DNA of 64,000 bases from Halolamina sediminis (GTDB taxonomy: Archaea > Halobacteriota > Halobacteria > Halobacteriales > Haloferacaceae). Of this stretch, positions 25,621-33,699 are shown piece by piece (position 1 is the first letter of the stretch; each line of letters begins with the position of its first letter). The position numbers and the translations under genes were made by a program. The notes beneath the pieces are model-generated. The model did no database searches. It saw only the letters and a list, made by a program, of their open reading frames with translations, and was not told where the DNA came from. The stretch is from positions 1,116,001 to 1,180,000 of the forward strand of contig NZ_CVUA01000001.1 in the NCBI RefSeq assembly GCF_001282785.1, given 5' to 3'.

Positions 25621-26355
25621 TCAGAGCACGAACGGGCCGCGCTGATTGATCGGCTCGTCGTGGGGCTCGCCCGCGACGGCGACGAGGCGGAACTCACCTT
25701 CGACGGTGACACCGCCGGCCTCTGTCGCGGGCAGCACGTCGCCCGTCCCGAACGCCTCGCCGTCGACGGTCCCTTCGCCGGCGACGCCGTAGAGGAACCC
25801 CGACCAGCCGTCGGGCGTGCTCCACTCCCACGTGCCGTCGACGCGCACGTCGTAGTACTCCATCGGCGTGTGCAGCGAGAGCGGCGAGCCCTCGCCGACG
25901 ACGGTCGTGATCGTCGCGCCGTCGACCTCCTCGGTCGGGAGTTCTTCCGCATCCGCGTCCGCGTAGTCGGCCTCGATCTCCTTCTTCTCCCGGGGGAGGT
26001 TCACCCAGAGCTGGAGGCCGTTACAGCCCGCGCCGTCGGCGGGCATCTCGGAGTGTTCGATCCCGCCGCCGGTGGTGATCCGCATCGCGTCGCCCGGGTA
26101 GGCGGTGTGGGTCACGCCCAGCGAGTCGCCGTGCTCCATCCCGCCGTCGAGCATGTAGGAGACGATCTCGAACCCCCTGTGGGGGTGGGTCGGGAACCCG
26201 TCGTCGGGCTCGATGTAGAACCGCTCGAACAGCACGAATGGGTCGAGGTTGTGGGGGTAGCCGTCGGTGGGGAACGCGCGATTGGAGTTCACGCCCGTTC
26301 CGTGCCGGACCGTCTCGCCCGGTATCGGGGCGTTTACCGTTTGGTCGAAAGACAT
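25621..26355 (-). CDS. Pirin family protein
   Basis: This 244-residue protein has two cupin domains. The N-terminal cupin keeps the metal site: histidines in THPHRGFEIVSYML near residues 58-60, then the histidine and glutamate in GGGIEHSEMPAD near residue 103. These are the four pirin metal ligands. Bacterial homologues such as YhhW have quercetin 2,3-dioxygenase activity, while others act as regulators. The start MSFDQTVNAPIPGE is fixed by a TATA-like element 28 bases upstream. It is divergent from the superoxide dismutase gene, which suggests a link to oxidative stress. Confidence 0.92.
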   Translation of the reverse strand: MSFDQTVNAPIPGETVRHGTGVNSNRAFPTDGYPHNLDPFVLFERFYIEPDDGFPTHPHRGFEIVSYMLDGGMEHGDSLGVTHTAYPGDAMRITTGGGIEHSEMPADGAGCNGLQLWVNLPREKKEIEADYADADAEELPTEEVDGATITTVVGEGSPLSLHTPMEYYDVRVDGTWEWSTPDGWSGFLYGVAGEGTVDGEAFGTGDVLPATEAGGVTVEGEFRLVAVAGEPHDEPINQRGPFVL

Positions 26356-26379
26356 GGTTCGACCGAGTCGGTGCGGACG

Positions 26380-26388
26380 CTTAACCGT
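26380..26388 (-). promoter_or_regulatory. TATA-like box for the pirin gene
   Basis: Minus-strand ACGGTTAAG is centred about 28 bases before the ATG at 26355. Confidence 0.5.
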
Positions 26389-26408
26389 CACGGCGGCGGA
26401 GGCGGATA

Positions 26409-26450
26409 TCTACCTACTCTTCGACACATTTCTAAGAGAAGTTTGGTAGA
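26409..26450. promoter_or_regulatory. AT-rich dyad between pirin and sod, possible operator
   Basis: Arms TCTACC...CTTC and GAAG...GGTAGA flank an AT-rich centre in the divergent intergenic region. The base composition stands out against the GC-rich surroundings. A shared regulator binding here is inference. Confidence 0.35.
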
Positions 26451-26520
26451 GGCCTCGAAAGTGCAGTTATCTGAATAGTACAATTTCTCGGTAATCAAAC
26501 TTGAATCCGTTTCAGGGAAC

Positions 26521-26529
26521 GCTCTTACC
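26521..26529 (+). promoter_or_regulatory. TATA-like box for sod
   Basis: GCTCTTACC is centred about 29 bases before the ATG at 26554, giving a leaderless or nearly leaderless transcript. Confidence 0.45.
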
Positions 26530-26553
26530 GTCCCGACCCGTACGTTGGGGTGC

Positions 26554-27156
26554 ATGACGGATTACGAACTGCCGCCGCTGCCGTACGAGTACGATGCACT
26601 GGAACCGTCGATCTCCGAGCAGGTGCTGACGTGGCATCACGACACGCACCATCAGGGGTACGTCAACGGCTGGAACAGCGCCGAGGAGACCCTCGAAGAG
26701 AACCGCGAGAACGGCGAGTTCGGTTCTTCCCCCGGCGCTATCGGCGACGTGACGCACAACGGGTCGGGCCACATTCTCCACGACCTGTTCTGGCAGTCGA
26801 TGAGCCCCGAGGGCGGCGACGCGCCGTCTGGGGCGCTCGCCGACCGCATCGCGGAGGACTTCGGCTCCTACGACGCCTGGAAGGGCGAGTTCGAGGCCGC
26901 AGCCGGCGCCGCCGGCGGCTGGGCCCTGCTCGTCTACGACTCCTACAGCAACCAGCTGCGCAACGTCGTGGTGGACAAGCACGACCAGGGCGCCCTCTGG
27001 GGATCGCACCCGATTCTGGCGCTGGACGTTTGGGAGCACTCCTACTACTACGACTACGGTCCCGCCCGCGGCGACTTCGTGGACGCGTTCTTCGAGGTCG
27101 TCGACTGGGAAGAGCCGTCGGCCCGCTACGAGCAGGCCGTCGAACTGTTCGAGTAA
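26554..27156 (+). CDS. sod: Manganese/iron superoxide dismutase
   Basis: This 200-residue cytoplasmic enzyme converts superoxide to peroxide and oxygen. The four metal ligands are visible: histidine in LTWHHDTHHQGYVNGWN, histidine in HNGSGHILHDLFW, and aspartate and histidine in LALDVWEHSYYYDYGPARG. Length and motifs match haloarchaeal SodA. Metal preference (Mn likely) cannot be decided from sequence. The start MTDYELPPLPYEYDAL is the conserved family N-terminus. Confidence 0.96.
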   Translation: MTDYELPPLPYEYDALEPSISEQVLTWHHDTHHQGYVNGWNSAEETLEENRENGEFGSSPGAIGDVTHNGSGHILHDLFWQSMSPEGGDAPSGALADRIAEDFGSYDAWKGEFEAAAGAAGGWALLVYDSYSNQLRNVVVDKHDQGALWGSHPILALDVWEHSYYYDYGPARGDFVDAFFEVVDWEEPSARYEQAVELFE

Positions 27157-27296
27157 CGACTACGACTTCGGCCCTCTCGCGGTCGCGGCCGACCCCGCGA
27201 CCCGGCGCTCCGGCGGCGGCGACACGAACGACGGTTGGCACCCCGCCGCCGCGGACGCGTTTCCCCCGCTTTCAGCTCCGACAGCGACCGCTCGAC

Positions 27297-27713
27297 TCAA
27301 AAGGAGAGATGCGAGGTCGAACTCGGTCCCTCGTCGTCGTCGAGCCCGCCGTCCTTGAGGTAGGTGTAGCCGTCGTCGACGAGGAACACGTCGCCGTCCT
27401 CGACGGCGATCTCGATCGGGCGGAGCGACGAGCCCGCTGCCGGACCGTTGCCGCAGTCGCCCTCGCAGGCGTCGAACAGCGAGCCGTGTTTCGGGCAGAT
27501 GATCTCGCCGTCGCGTATCGCCGCGCCGTCGCCGCGGTCGAACCGCTGGTCCTCGTGGGGGCAGTTGTTGAGCCACGCCTCGACGCCGGACTCGTCCTCG
27601 CAGGGGACGAGGATCGCCTCCCGCTCGTTGGTGAAGGCGTCCTCGACGCTGAACAGGTAGGAGCCACGCGCCGGCACGGCGTCGACCGCCGCGATCCGTG
27701 TTCGCTCGGACAT
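27297..27713 (-). CDS. Rieske 2Fe-2S protein
   Basis: This 138-residue soluble protein has the Rieske motif: the first pair is in NNCPHEDQRF at about residue 50 and the second in IICPKHGSLFDACEGDC at about residues 70-86. These supply two cysteines and two histidines for a 2Fe-2S cluster. No transmembrane anchor is seen, so it resembles the ferredoxin-like proteins of Rieske oxygenase systems rather than bc1. The start MSERTRIAAVDAVPA is supported by homologous length. It is divergent from an aldehyde dehydrogenase. Confidence 0.9.
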   Translation of the reverse strand: MSERTRIAAVDAVPARGSYLFSVEDAFTNEREAILVPCEDESGVEAWLNNCPHEDQRFDRGDGAAIRDGEIICPKHGSLFDACEGDCGNGPAAGSSLRPIEIAVEDGDVFLVDDGYTYLKDGGLDDDEGPSSTSHLSF

Positions 27714-27819
27714 CGCCGGCACCTCGTCGCCGCGAGCCAAAAGGGTAGCGTCGCCGGCGCCCGTGTCGCTTGCGAGGGTAGCGGTGCCGGCCGCCGCCGC
27801 CGTGTCCCTTATCCCGTTC

Positions 27820-27835
27820 TTGACCGTATGGTAAA
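27820..27835. promoter_or_regulatory. Inverted-repeat operator candidate upstream of the aldehyde dehydrogenase gene
   Basis: TTGACC-GTAT-GGTAAA forms an imperfect dyad with one mismatch, just before the ATG at 27842 and downstream of a TATA-like CCTTATCC (27807-27814). A regulator binding here would block transcription start. This is inference. Confidence 0.35.
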
Positions 27836-27841
27836 GCACCG

Positions 27842-29332
27842 ATGAGCACAGAGTTCACTATCGACGCCGACTGGGCCAGCCAGTACATCGACGGCGAGTT
27901 CGTCCCGAGCGAGAGCGGCGAGACCATCGACGTCGAGGACCCCTCGACTCGGCAGGTCGTCACCGAAGTCCCCGCAGGCGTCGAGGCCGACGTGGACGCC
28001 GCCTACGAGGCCGCTGCAGAGGCGCAGGAGTCCTGGGCCGACCAGCCGCCCGCACGGCGCGCGGAAGTGATCCAGAACCTCCTCGGACTGCTGGAGGAGT
28101 ACGAGGAGGAGATCACGTCGCTGCTGACCCACGAGGTCGGCGGCTCGCCCGCGATGGGGCAGACCTCGATCCAGATCGCCAGCGACCACGCCGGCGAGGC
28201 GGCGACGCTCCCCCGGCGGATGAAGGGCGAAACCGCCGAGTCGAACATCCCGGGCAAGGAGAACCGCCTCTACCGCGAGCCCAAGGGCGTGGTGACGGTG
28301 ATCTCGCCGTGGAACTTCCCGCTGAACCTCTCGATGCGGGCGGTCGCGCCCGCGATCGCCGCCGGCAACAGCGTCGTCCTCAAGCCCTCGACCAACTCCC
28401 CGATCACGGGCGGCCTGCTGTTCGCGAAGTTGTTGGAGGAAGCCGGCCTCCCCGAGGGCGTGCTGAACGTCGTCGTCGGCAAGGGCAGCGAGATCGGCGA
28501 CCGCGTCGCCAGTCACCCCGAGAGCGACGTGGTCGCGTTCACTGGCTCGACGGAGATCGGCCGCCACGTCGCCGGCCTCGCGGGCGAGAACCTCGCGGTG
28601 CCGGCGATGGAGTTGGGCGGCAACAACGCCCACGTCGTCACGGGCGACGCCGACCTCGACCGTGCGATCGACGGCGCGGTGTTCGGCAGCTTCGTGCACC
28701 AGGGGCAGGTATGTATCTCGATCAACCGCCACATCGTCCACGAGAGCGTCTACGACGAGTACGTCGAGCGCCTGACCGAGCGCGCCGAGGCGCTGCCGGT
28801 GGGGAGTGCACACGAGCCCGACACCGTGGTCGGCCCGATCATCGACGAGTCCCAGCGCGACGAGATGCTCGACTACGTCGAGCGGACCGTCGACGCCGGC
28901 GCGACGCTCGAGACCGGCGGCGAGACGGTCGAACTGGACGGTGTCGACGACTCGCTCGTCGTCGCGCCGACGGTGCTCTCTGACGTGACCATGGAGATGG
29001 CCGCCGCGTGTAACGAGCACTTCGGTCCGATCGCGCCCGTGATCCCGTTCTCGACCGTCGAGGAGGCGATCGACCTCGCGAACGACACCGAGTACGGCCT
29101 CTCGGGCTCGGTCCACGCCGGCGACCTCGGGGTCGCCGAGGAGATCGCCCACGGGATGGAGACCGGCAACGTCCACATCAACGACCAGCCGATCAACGAC
29201 GAAGCACACGTTCCCTTCAGCGGGATCGGCGCCTCCGGCGTCGGCGGCTACAACAGCGACGCGTTCCTCGACGAGGTGACCGAGACGAAGTGGATCTCGG
29301 TCCAGACGGAGCCCCGCGACTACCCGTTCTGA
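27842..29332 (+). CDS. Aldehyde dehydrogenase, aromatic-aldehyde type
   Basis: This 496-residue NAD(P)-dependent enzyme oxidises aldehydes to acids. NAD-binding loop: FTGSTEIGRHVA. Catalytic glutamate: AMELGGNNAHVV at about residue 258. Catalytic cysteine: HQGQVCISINRHIVH near residue 293. The C-terminal stretch HVPFSGIGASGVGGYNSDAFLDEVTETKWISVQ resembles bacterial benzaldehyde and vanillin dehydrogenases. With the phenylacetate and quinone-defence genes in this window, an aromatic substrate is plausible but inferred. A perfect hairpin follows the stop. Confidence 0.88.
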   Translation: MSTEFTIDADWASQYIDGEFVPSESGETIDVEDPSTRQVVTEVPAGVEADVDAAYEAAAEAQESWADQPPARRAEVIQNLLGLLEEYEEEITSLLTHEVGGSPAMGQTSIQIASDHAGEAATLPRRMKGETAESNIPGKENRLYREPKGVVTVISPWNFPLNLSMRAVAPAIAAGNSVVLKPSTNSPITGGLLFAKLLEEAGLPEGVLNVVVGKGSEIGDRVASHPESDVVAFTGSTEIGRHVAGLAGENLAVPAMELGGNNAHVVTGDADLDRAIDGAVFGSFVHQGQVCISINRHIVHESVYDEYVERLTERAEALPVGSAHEPDTVVGPIIDESQRDEMLDYVERTVDAGATLETGGETVELDGVDDSLVVAPTVLSDVTMEMAAACNEHFGPIAPVIPFSTVEEAIDLANDTEYGLSGSVHAGDLGVAEEIAHGMETGNVHINDQPINDEAHVPFSGIGASGVGGYNSDAFLDEVTETKWISVQTEPRDYPF

Positions 29333-29336
29333 ACGA

Positions 29337-29350
29337 CCCGTCCCGACGGG
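29337..29350 (+). terminator. Hairpin after aldehyde dehydrogenase gene
   Basis: CCCGTC-CC-GACGGG starts five bases after the stop. There is no T-run, so its terminator role is tentative. A second hairpin, CGGCGGG/CCCGCCG at 29398-29427, lies just before the converging gene. Confidence 0.4.
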
Positions 29351-29427
29351 GTCCACCCACCGTGATTGCCGACGTTTGTCCGCGATAGATACCGAACCGG
29401 CGGGCTCCGGAGGCGGCGAACCCGCCG

Positions 29428-29934
29428 CTACGACCGGAGCCCGGTGAACAGGGAACTGACCCCCAGAAGCGCCACCACGCCGCCGATCGCCACCGCGATC
29501 ACCGGTCCCCGTGAGCGCTTGTCGAGGAGGAACGCCTCTCCCGGGGTGTCGGGATCGACGTAGGCGGTGGCAGTGTCGCCGGCCTCGTAGCCGTCGAGCA
29601 CCGACACGGCCGCCGAGCGTGTGTCGTAGTTCGGGGTGGTGGCGGAGGGGAACACGCTGTGACTCGTGTAGTTCTCCCCGTCGTAGCGGTACTCGAACGT
29701 CACCGTCGGCTCGTACTCCGCGCCGGGGCTGCTGCTCTCGCTTCTCGTCTCGACCCCAGTCTCCACGACCGTTGCGTCGACCGTGACGGCGTCTTCGAGC
29801 GCCTGCTGTTGCTGCTGATAGTCGTAGGCACCGTACCCCGTGACCGCGAGCCCCAAGAGGAGTGCCAGCAGGCCGCCACGGATCGGGTCGATCTCCCGCC
29901 CGCCCACGCGGACGCTGATCCCGTCGTCGCTCAT
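29428..29934 (-). CDS. DUF3592 membrane protein
   Basis: This 168-residue protein has a transmembrane helix at about residues 19-38. An outer beta-rich domain follows, with TVDATVVETGVE, EPTVTFEYRYDGENYTSHSVFP and AGDTATAYVDPDTPGEAFL, and a second helix lies near the C-terminus (about 143-165). This layout matches DUF3592. The two helices anchor the small domain to the outer face. The function of this family is unknown. Confidence 0.8.
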   Translation of the reverse strand: MSDDGISVRVGGREIDPIRGGLLALLLGLAVTGYGAYDYQQQQQALEDAVTVDATVVETGVETRSESSSPGAEYEPTVTFEYRYDGENYTSHSVFPSATTPNYDTRSAAVSVLDGYEAGDTATAYVDPDTPGEAFLLDKRSRGPVIAVAIGGVVALLGVSSLFTGLRS

Positions 29935-30013
29935 GTCGGCTGTCCCACCGATCGACCCCTAAATCCCTCGAAGCTCCCTCGGGGGCAGCGCGAGTACCAC
30001 ACAGTCGAGCAAC

Positions 30014-30023
30014 CCTTTTAGCC
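30014..30023 (+). promoter_or_regulatory. TATA-like box for the AOR-like operon
   Basis: CCTTTTAGCC is centred about 27 bases before the ATG at 30046. Confidence 0.5.
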
Positions 30024-30045
30024 GTCCCCGCCTTGGAAACCACAG

Positions 30046-31896
30046 ATGCAACGGGAGTCGGTACTTCGCGTCGACCTCACCCGCGGGGCGGTCACCGAGG
30101 AGCCCGTGCCCGAGCAGTGGCGTCGACGCTACCTCGGCGGGAAGGGGCTCGGCGCACGCTACCTCTACGAGGAGCTGTCGGCCGACGCCGACCCGCTGGG
30201 GCCGGAGAACCGGCTCTGTTTCGCGCTCGGCCCGCTGTCGGGCTACCTCCCCGGTGAGACCCGCTACGCCGCGGTGACGAAGTCGCCGCTGACGGGCGGG
30301 TTCCTCGACTCCTACGCCGGCGGGCAGTTCCCGCTCGCGCTCGCCGGCGCGCTGCCGAACTGTCTCGCCGTGATCGTGCAGGGCGCCGCCGACGAGCCGA
30401 CGACGCTGGTCGTCGAGGACGGCGCCGCCGACCTCGTCCCGGCCGAGAACTGGGGCGCCGACACCGTCGAGACGGCCGAGGCCTACCCCGACGCGAGCGT
30501 CGCGTGTATCGGCCCGGCCGGTGAGAACGAGGTCGCCTACGCGACCGTCGCGTCCGACGCCGGCGACCACCACGCGGGCCGCGGTGGCGTCGGCGCCGTG
30601 ATGGGCGCGAAGCGGTTGAAGGCGGTCGTCGCCCGCGGCGACCGGCCCGAGATCCCGCCCGCGATCGAGGAGCTCCGGGAGCGGACCGACGCCGAGTACG
30701 CCGACCACGCCACCGGCCGCTGGCAGGCCGCCAGCGGCACCCTCGAGTCGGTCGAGTTCGCCGACGAGGTGGGCGCGCTCGCGACCGAGGGGTGGCAGGC
30801 CGGCCGGTTCGAGGGGAGCGAGGGCGTCGGGATCAGCGCCGCCCGGGACGCCGCGATCGAGCGCGAACGCGGGGACGACCGCGTCCCCGGCGGCTTCCGA
30901 GTCGACACCGAGGAGGGCGAGAGCGTCCCCCGAGGGGCGACGCCGATCAGCCTCGGTGCTGGCCTCGGGATCGACGACTTCGACGCGGTCGCGGCGCTGG
31001 GCGCGGCGTGTGACCGCCTCGGCGTCGACGTGATCGAATCGGGCAGCGCCGTCTCCTGGACCGTCCTCGCCGCGGAGGCTGGCGTCGTCGACGAGACGGT
31101 CGAGTTCGGCGACGACGAGGCCGCACGCGAACTCGTCGAGCGGATCGCCCGCCGCGAGGACCCGCTGGCGGACGCACTCGGACAGGGGGTCGCCGAGGCC
31201 GCCGCGTTCGCGGCTCGGAACGAGCGAGGCGGCGACGGCGCGGACGCCGGGGATACCGACCTCTCCGGCGAAGAACTGGTGCCGACGGTGAAGGCCATGG
31301 CGCTCCCGGGGTACGACCCGCGAGGCGCCGAGGGGATGGCGCTGGCCTACGCCACCAGCGACCGCGGCGGTTGTCACCGGCGCGCCCGGCCCGTCGAGGA
31401 GGAGGTGTTCCACGACCGGAGCCGTGCGGAGACCGTCCGCGAGGTCGCGGAGGCACAGACCGCCCGCTCGGTGCTCTGGAGCCTCGTCGCCGACGACTTC
31501 CTCGGCGACGTGCTCCGGGAAGATCTGGGTGCGGAGTGGCTCCGCGCGGTCGGCATCGACCACGACGCCGCGTCGCTGGCCCGGGCCGGCGAACGGATCT
31601 GGACGCTGGTCCGGCTGTTCAACGCCCGCGAGGGGTTCGACCGCGCGGACGACGAACTGCCCGCCCGCCTGCGGCAGGCACGCGAGGACGGCGCCGCGAT
31701 CGACCCCGCGGCGTTCGAGCGCACGCTCGACGCCTACTACGAGTTCCGCGGCTGGGGCCGCGACGGCCTCCCCACTCGTGAGTTCGTCACGACACTCGAC
31801 CTCGACGACGTGATCGACGCCGAGACGCCGCTCTCGACCGACGCCCCGGCGCCCGCCGGCGACGCGACAGTACCCGACGATACCCAGACAGAATGA
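30046..31896 (+). CDS. Aldehyde:ferredoxin oxidoreductase-like protein lacking 4Fe-4S cysteines
   Basis: This 616-residue AOR-family protein has a tungstopterin-type N-terminal domain that is well conserved: RRRYLGGKGLGARYLYEEL, GPLSGYLPGETRYAAVTKSPLTGGFLDSYAGG, then GRGGVGAVMGAKRLKAVV. A pterin-contact segment, SDRGGCHRRA, is present near residue 440. Classic AORs bind a 4Fe-4S cluster through a C-x2-C-x3-C group and one distant cysteine. Here the matching region (about 270-315, ending PRGATPISLGAGLG) has no cysteine, and none sits near LVRLFNAREGF. The whole protein has only five scattered cysteines. It may use another electron route or have lost redox coupling. Its stop overlaps the next ATG. 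Confidence 0.85.
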   Translation: MQRESVLRVDLTRGAVTEEPVPEQWRRRYLGGKGLGARYLYEELSADADPLGPENRLCFALGPLSGYLPGETRYAAVTKSPLTGGFLDSYAGGQFPLALAGALPNCLAVIVQGAADEPTTLVVEDGAADLVPAENWGADTVETAEAYPDASVACIGPAGENEVAYATVASDAGDHHAGRGGVGAVMGAKRLKAVVARGDRPEIPPAIEELRERTDAEYADHATGRWQAASGTLESVEFADEVGALATEGWQAGRFEGSEGVGISAARDAAIERERGDDRVPGGFRVDTEEGESVPRGATPISLGAGLGIDDFDAVAALGAACDRLGVDVIESGSAVSWTVLAAEAGVVDETVEFGDDEAARELVERIARREDPLADALGQGVAEAAAFAARNERGGDGADAGDTDLSGEELVPTVKAMALPGYDPRGAEGMALAYATSDRGGCHRRARPVEEEVFHDRSRAETVREVAEAQTARSVLWSLVADDFLGDVLREDLGAEWLRAVGIDHDAASLARAGERIWTLVRLFNAREGFDRADDELPARLRQAREDGAAIDPAAFERTLDAYYEFRGWGRDGLPTREFVTTLDLDDVIDAETPLSTDAPAPAGDATVPDDTQTE

Positions 31897-32849
31897 CCGA
31901 CAGGATCGATCTCGACGACGTCGAACAGCCCGAAGAGGAGCGCGACGAGGACCGACCCAACCCCGGCGACTGGCTCTGGCGCGGCGAGGGCTCGCCGGAC
32001 GAGGAACCAGCACCTCCCGAACGGAGTGTCGACATCGGCGCCGACGACTTCGCGGACACCGGGACGGCGACCCCCCGCATCCCGCGAGAGAACGACGACA
32101 AGCCCGTCGGCGTCCCCGTCGACAGCGGCGGCGCGGGCGGCGGCGCGGCGAGTTCGGGCGACGCGCCGACCGGCGGCGTCCCGTCGAACGACGACGAGTC
32201 CGAGCGTGACGAAACCGAAAGAAACGACGATCCCGCGAACACCGGCGACGCGCCCAGTCGTGCGTGGGGGGAGGCGGCCCGGGAGCACGGCGCCTCTGAC
32301 GCGACCGAGGCCGACGCTGATGCCTCCAAACCCGGGACGCCCGCCGGCGGCGACGGCGCGACGCCGAGTGCGAGTCGGACGAGCGCCGGCGGCCACTCCC
32401 GCGGCGAGGAGTGGGAGAACGCCCAACCGGTCCAGCAGTCCGAGTCCACGCCCGGCGCGGCCTCCCACGGCTCGGCGACGACCCGGACCGCGGAGATGAC
32501 GATGGCGTTCTCCTACCGCGCGATCCGGCGGCTCGGGAACGTTCACGCCGCGCTGGCCGACGCCGAAAACTGGACCGACTACCTCGGCATCGTCGGCGAC
32601 GTGGACGCGTCAACGATCAACAAGTACCAGCGCGACAACGTCCTGGATCTGGACTTCTTCAACGGCTCCGGCACGGGACCGGCCGAGCGGCTCGGGGCCG
32701 TGGGCCCGAACTCCATGTTCTACGCCGAGCGGATGGTGCTCGTCGGCGTCGACGAGCGCGAGCAGGCGTGGGCCCAGGAAGCCGACTGGGAGTTCGTCCC
32801 GCTGGAGACCGCCGCCGAGGAGGCCGGCTGGGAGCTGGGGGAGAACTGA
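31893..32849 (+). CDS. Protein with disordered acidic half and conserved C-terminal domain (DUF7124-like)
   Basis: In this 318-residue protein, residues 1-205 are acidic, rich in Gly, Ser, Ala and Pro, and probably disordered. The C-terminal 110 residues (MTMAFSYRAIRRLGNVHAAL, then INKYQRDNVLDLDFFNGSG, then WEFVPLETAAEEAGW) look folded and conserved. I associate it with haloarchaeal DUF7124, with moderate certainty. The ATGA overlap with the AOR-like gene at 31893-31896 shows translational coupling, so it may be a partner of that enzyme. Confidence 0.65.
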   Translation: MTDRIDLDDVEQPEEERDEDRPNPGDWLWRGEGSPDEEPAPPERSVDIGADDFADTGTATPRIPRENDDKPVGVPVDSGGAGGGAASSGDAPTGGVPSNDDESERDETERNDDPANTGDAPSRAWGEAAREHGASDATEADADASKPGTPAGGDGATPSASRTSAGGHSRGEEWENAQPVQQSESTPGAASHGSATTRTAEMTMAFSYRAIRRLGNVHAALADAENWTDYLGIVGDVDASTINKYQRDNVLDLDFFNGSGTGPAERLGAVGPNSMFYAERMVLVGVDEREQAWAQEADWEFVPLETAAEEAGWELGEN

Positions 32850-32864
32850 CCGTCCGCGACCCGT

Positions 32865-32875
32865 GGGTTTTTGCC
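32865..32875 (+). promoter_or_regulatory. T-rich TATA-like element before the 86-residue membrane protein gene
   Basis: GGGTTTTTGCC is about 28 bases before the ATG at 32898. It could also serve as a weak terminator for the genes upstream. Confidence 0.4.
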
Positions 32876-32897
32876 TCGACGGCTCAATGAAACCGGT

Positions 32898-33158
32898 ATG
32901 AGTTTGAAAGAGGCGTTCGAGCAGTCAAGCTTCCTGACGGTGGCCATTCTGGCCGCCATCGTGTGGACGGTGTTCTCCGCCGCCCGCGTGCTGGGACAGT
33001 TCGACTACTGGAACCCCGAGCCGTTCGGCATGACCCCCGGCGCGGGGATCGTCGGCGTGCTCGTGATGGGTATCGGCGTCGTGCTCGCGGTCGCGCTGCT
33101 GGGCGCGTTCGAGCACGACGAGCCGGCGCCGCAGTCGTGGCCGCCCGAAGACGCATAA
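32898..33158 (+). CDS. 86-residue membrane protein
   Basis: This protein has two hydrophobic helices, about residues 12-32 and 46-70, around a hydrophilic loop NPEPFGMTPGAG. The C-terminus is DEPAPQSWPPEDA, a proline-rich tail. Start ATG 32898 is supported by the promoter-like element. Its stop shares a base with the next ATG (33158), so the two small genes are coupled. The family is unknown to me. Confidence 0.75.
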   Translation: MSLKEAFEQSSFLTVAILAAIVWTVFSAARVLGQFDYWNPEPFGMTPGAGIVGVLVMGIGVVLAVALLGAFEHDEPAPQSWPPEDA

Positions 33159-33301
33159 TGCAGTACGTCTGTACCGAGTGCGACTCGATGGCGCGGTTCG
33201 GCGGCGAGACCGGCCCCGTGGACACCGAGTGTCCGGTCTGTGAGGCAGTCACGCGCTGGAAGCCCGCCTTCGAGGGCGAGGCCCAAGGGGTGTCGTTCTG
33301 A
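33158..33301 (+). CDS. 47-residue zinc-ribbon protein
   Basis: This tiny protein has two C-x2-C pairs, at residues 5/8 and 25/28 (YVCTECDS and ECPVCEAV), likely binding one zinc. Similar one-ribbon proteins (DUF7129-like) are common in haloarchaea. The ATG overlaps the previous stop by one base and the TGA overlaps the next ATG, so it lies inside an overlapping gene string. It might bind nucleic acid or a protein partner. Confidence 0.75.
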   Translation: MQYVCTECDSMARFGGETGPVDTECPVCEAVTRWKPAFEGEAQGVSF

Positions 33302-33660
33302 TGGCGCTGCAAGTCTCGATCGGCGATCGGCTCGCCGACGCGGCGTCGGAGTGGGCCGACCAGCGGATGCTCGACGACGACGACGCGCTGGAGCAGAAGC
33401 TCGAACAGGCGCTGCTGGAGGTCGAGCATCTCGCCTCCGGCACGACCGAGATCGAGTTCGAGCTCGACGACCGGACGCTCCACTACGCGCCCAGCGACGA
33501 GCTCGAGGAACTGCTGGAAGAGCAGGCAGAGCGCGTCGACGCCGAGCCGGGCGCGGTGCTCGGGCTCCACCTCGAACTGTTCGCCCGGACGTTCCTCCCC
33601 GAGGACTCGATCCAGCCGGGGGCCGGCCCGGGCGCCCCGGTCGACGCCGACGATTGGTGA
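33301..33660 (+). CDS. 119-residue acidic protein of unknown function
   Basis: This soluble protein has two helices in the first 45 residues, then a strand region (TEIEFELDDRTLHYAPSDEL) and a helix EELLEEQAERVDAE. I see no enzyme motif. It starts within the stop of the zinc-ribbon gene (TGATG), which argues for translational coupling. The tail DDW is acidic. Confidence 0.7.
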   Translation: MALQVSIGDRLADAASEWADQRMLDDDDALEQKLEQALLEVEHLASGTTEIEFELDDRTLHYAPSDELEELLEEQAERVDAEPGAVLGLHLELFARTFLPEDSIQPGAGPGAPVDADDW

Positions 33661-33668
33661 GGGAAAAC

Positions 33669-33677
33669 GACTAAGCC
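33669..33677 (+). promoter_or_regulatory. TATA-like box for the 63-residue protein gene
   Basis: GACTAAGCC is centred about 27 bases before the ATG at 33700. Confidence 0.4.
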
Positions 33678-33699
33678 CCGTCGCCTCTTGCCCACGTGT

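Noticed and set aside
29959-32613. 884-residue minus-strand frame
   Set aside because: It is the antisense of the AOR-like gene with low-complexity composition and no recognisable motif.
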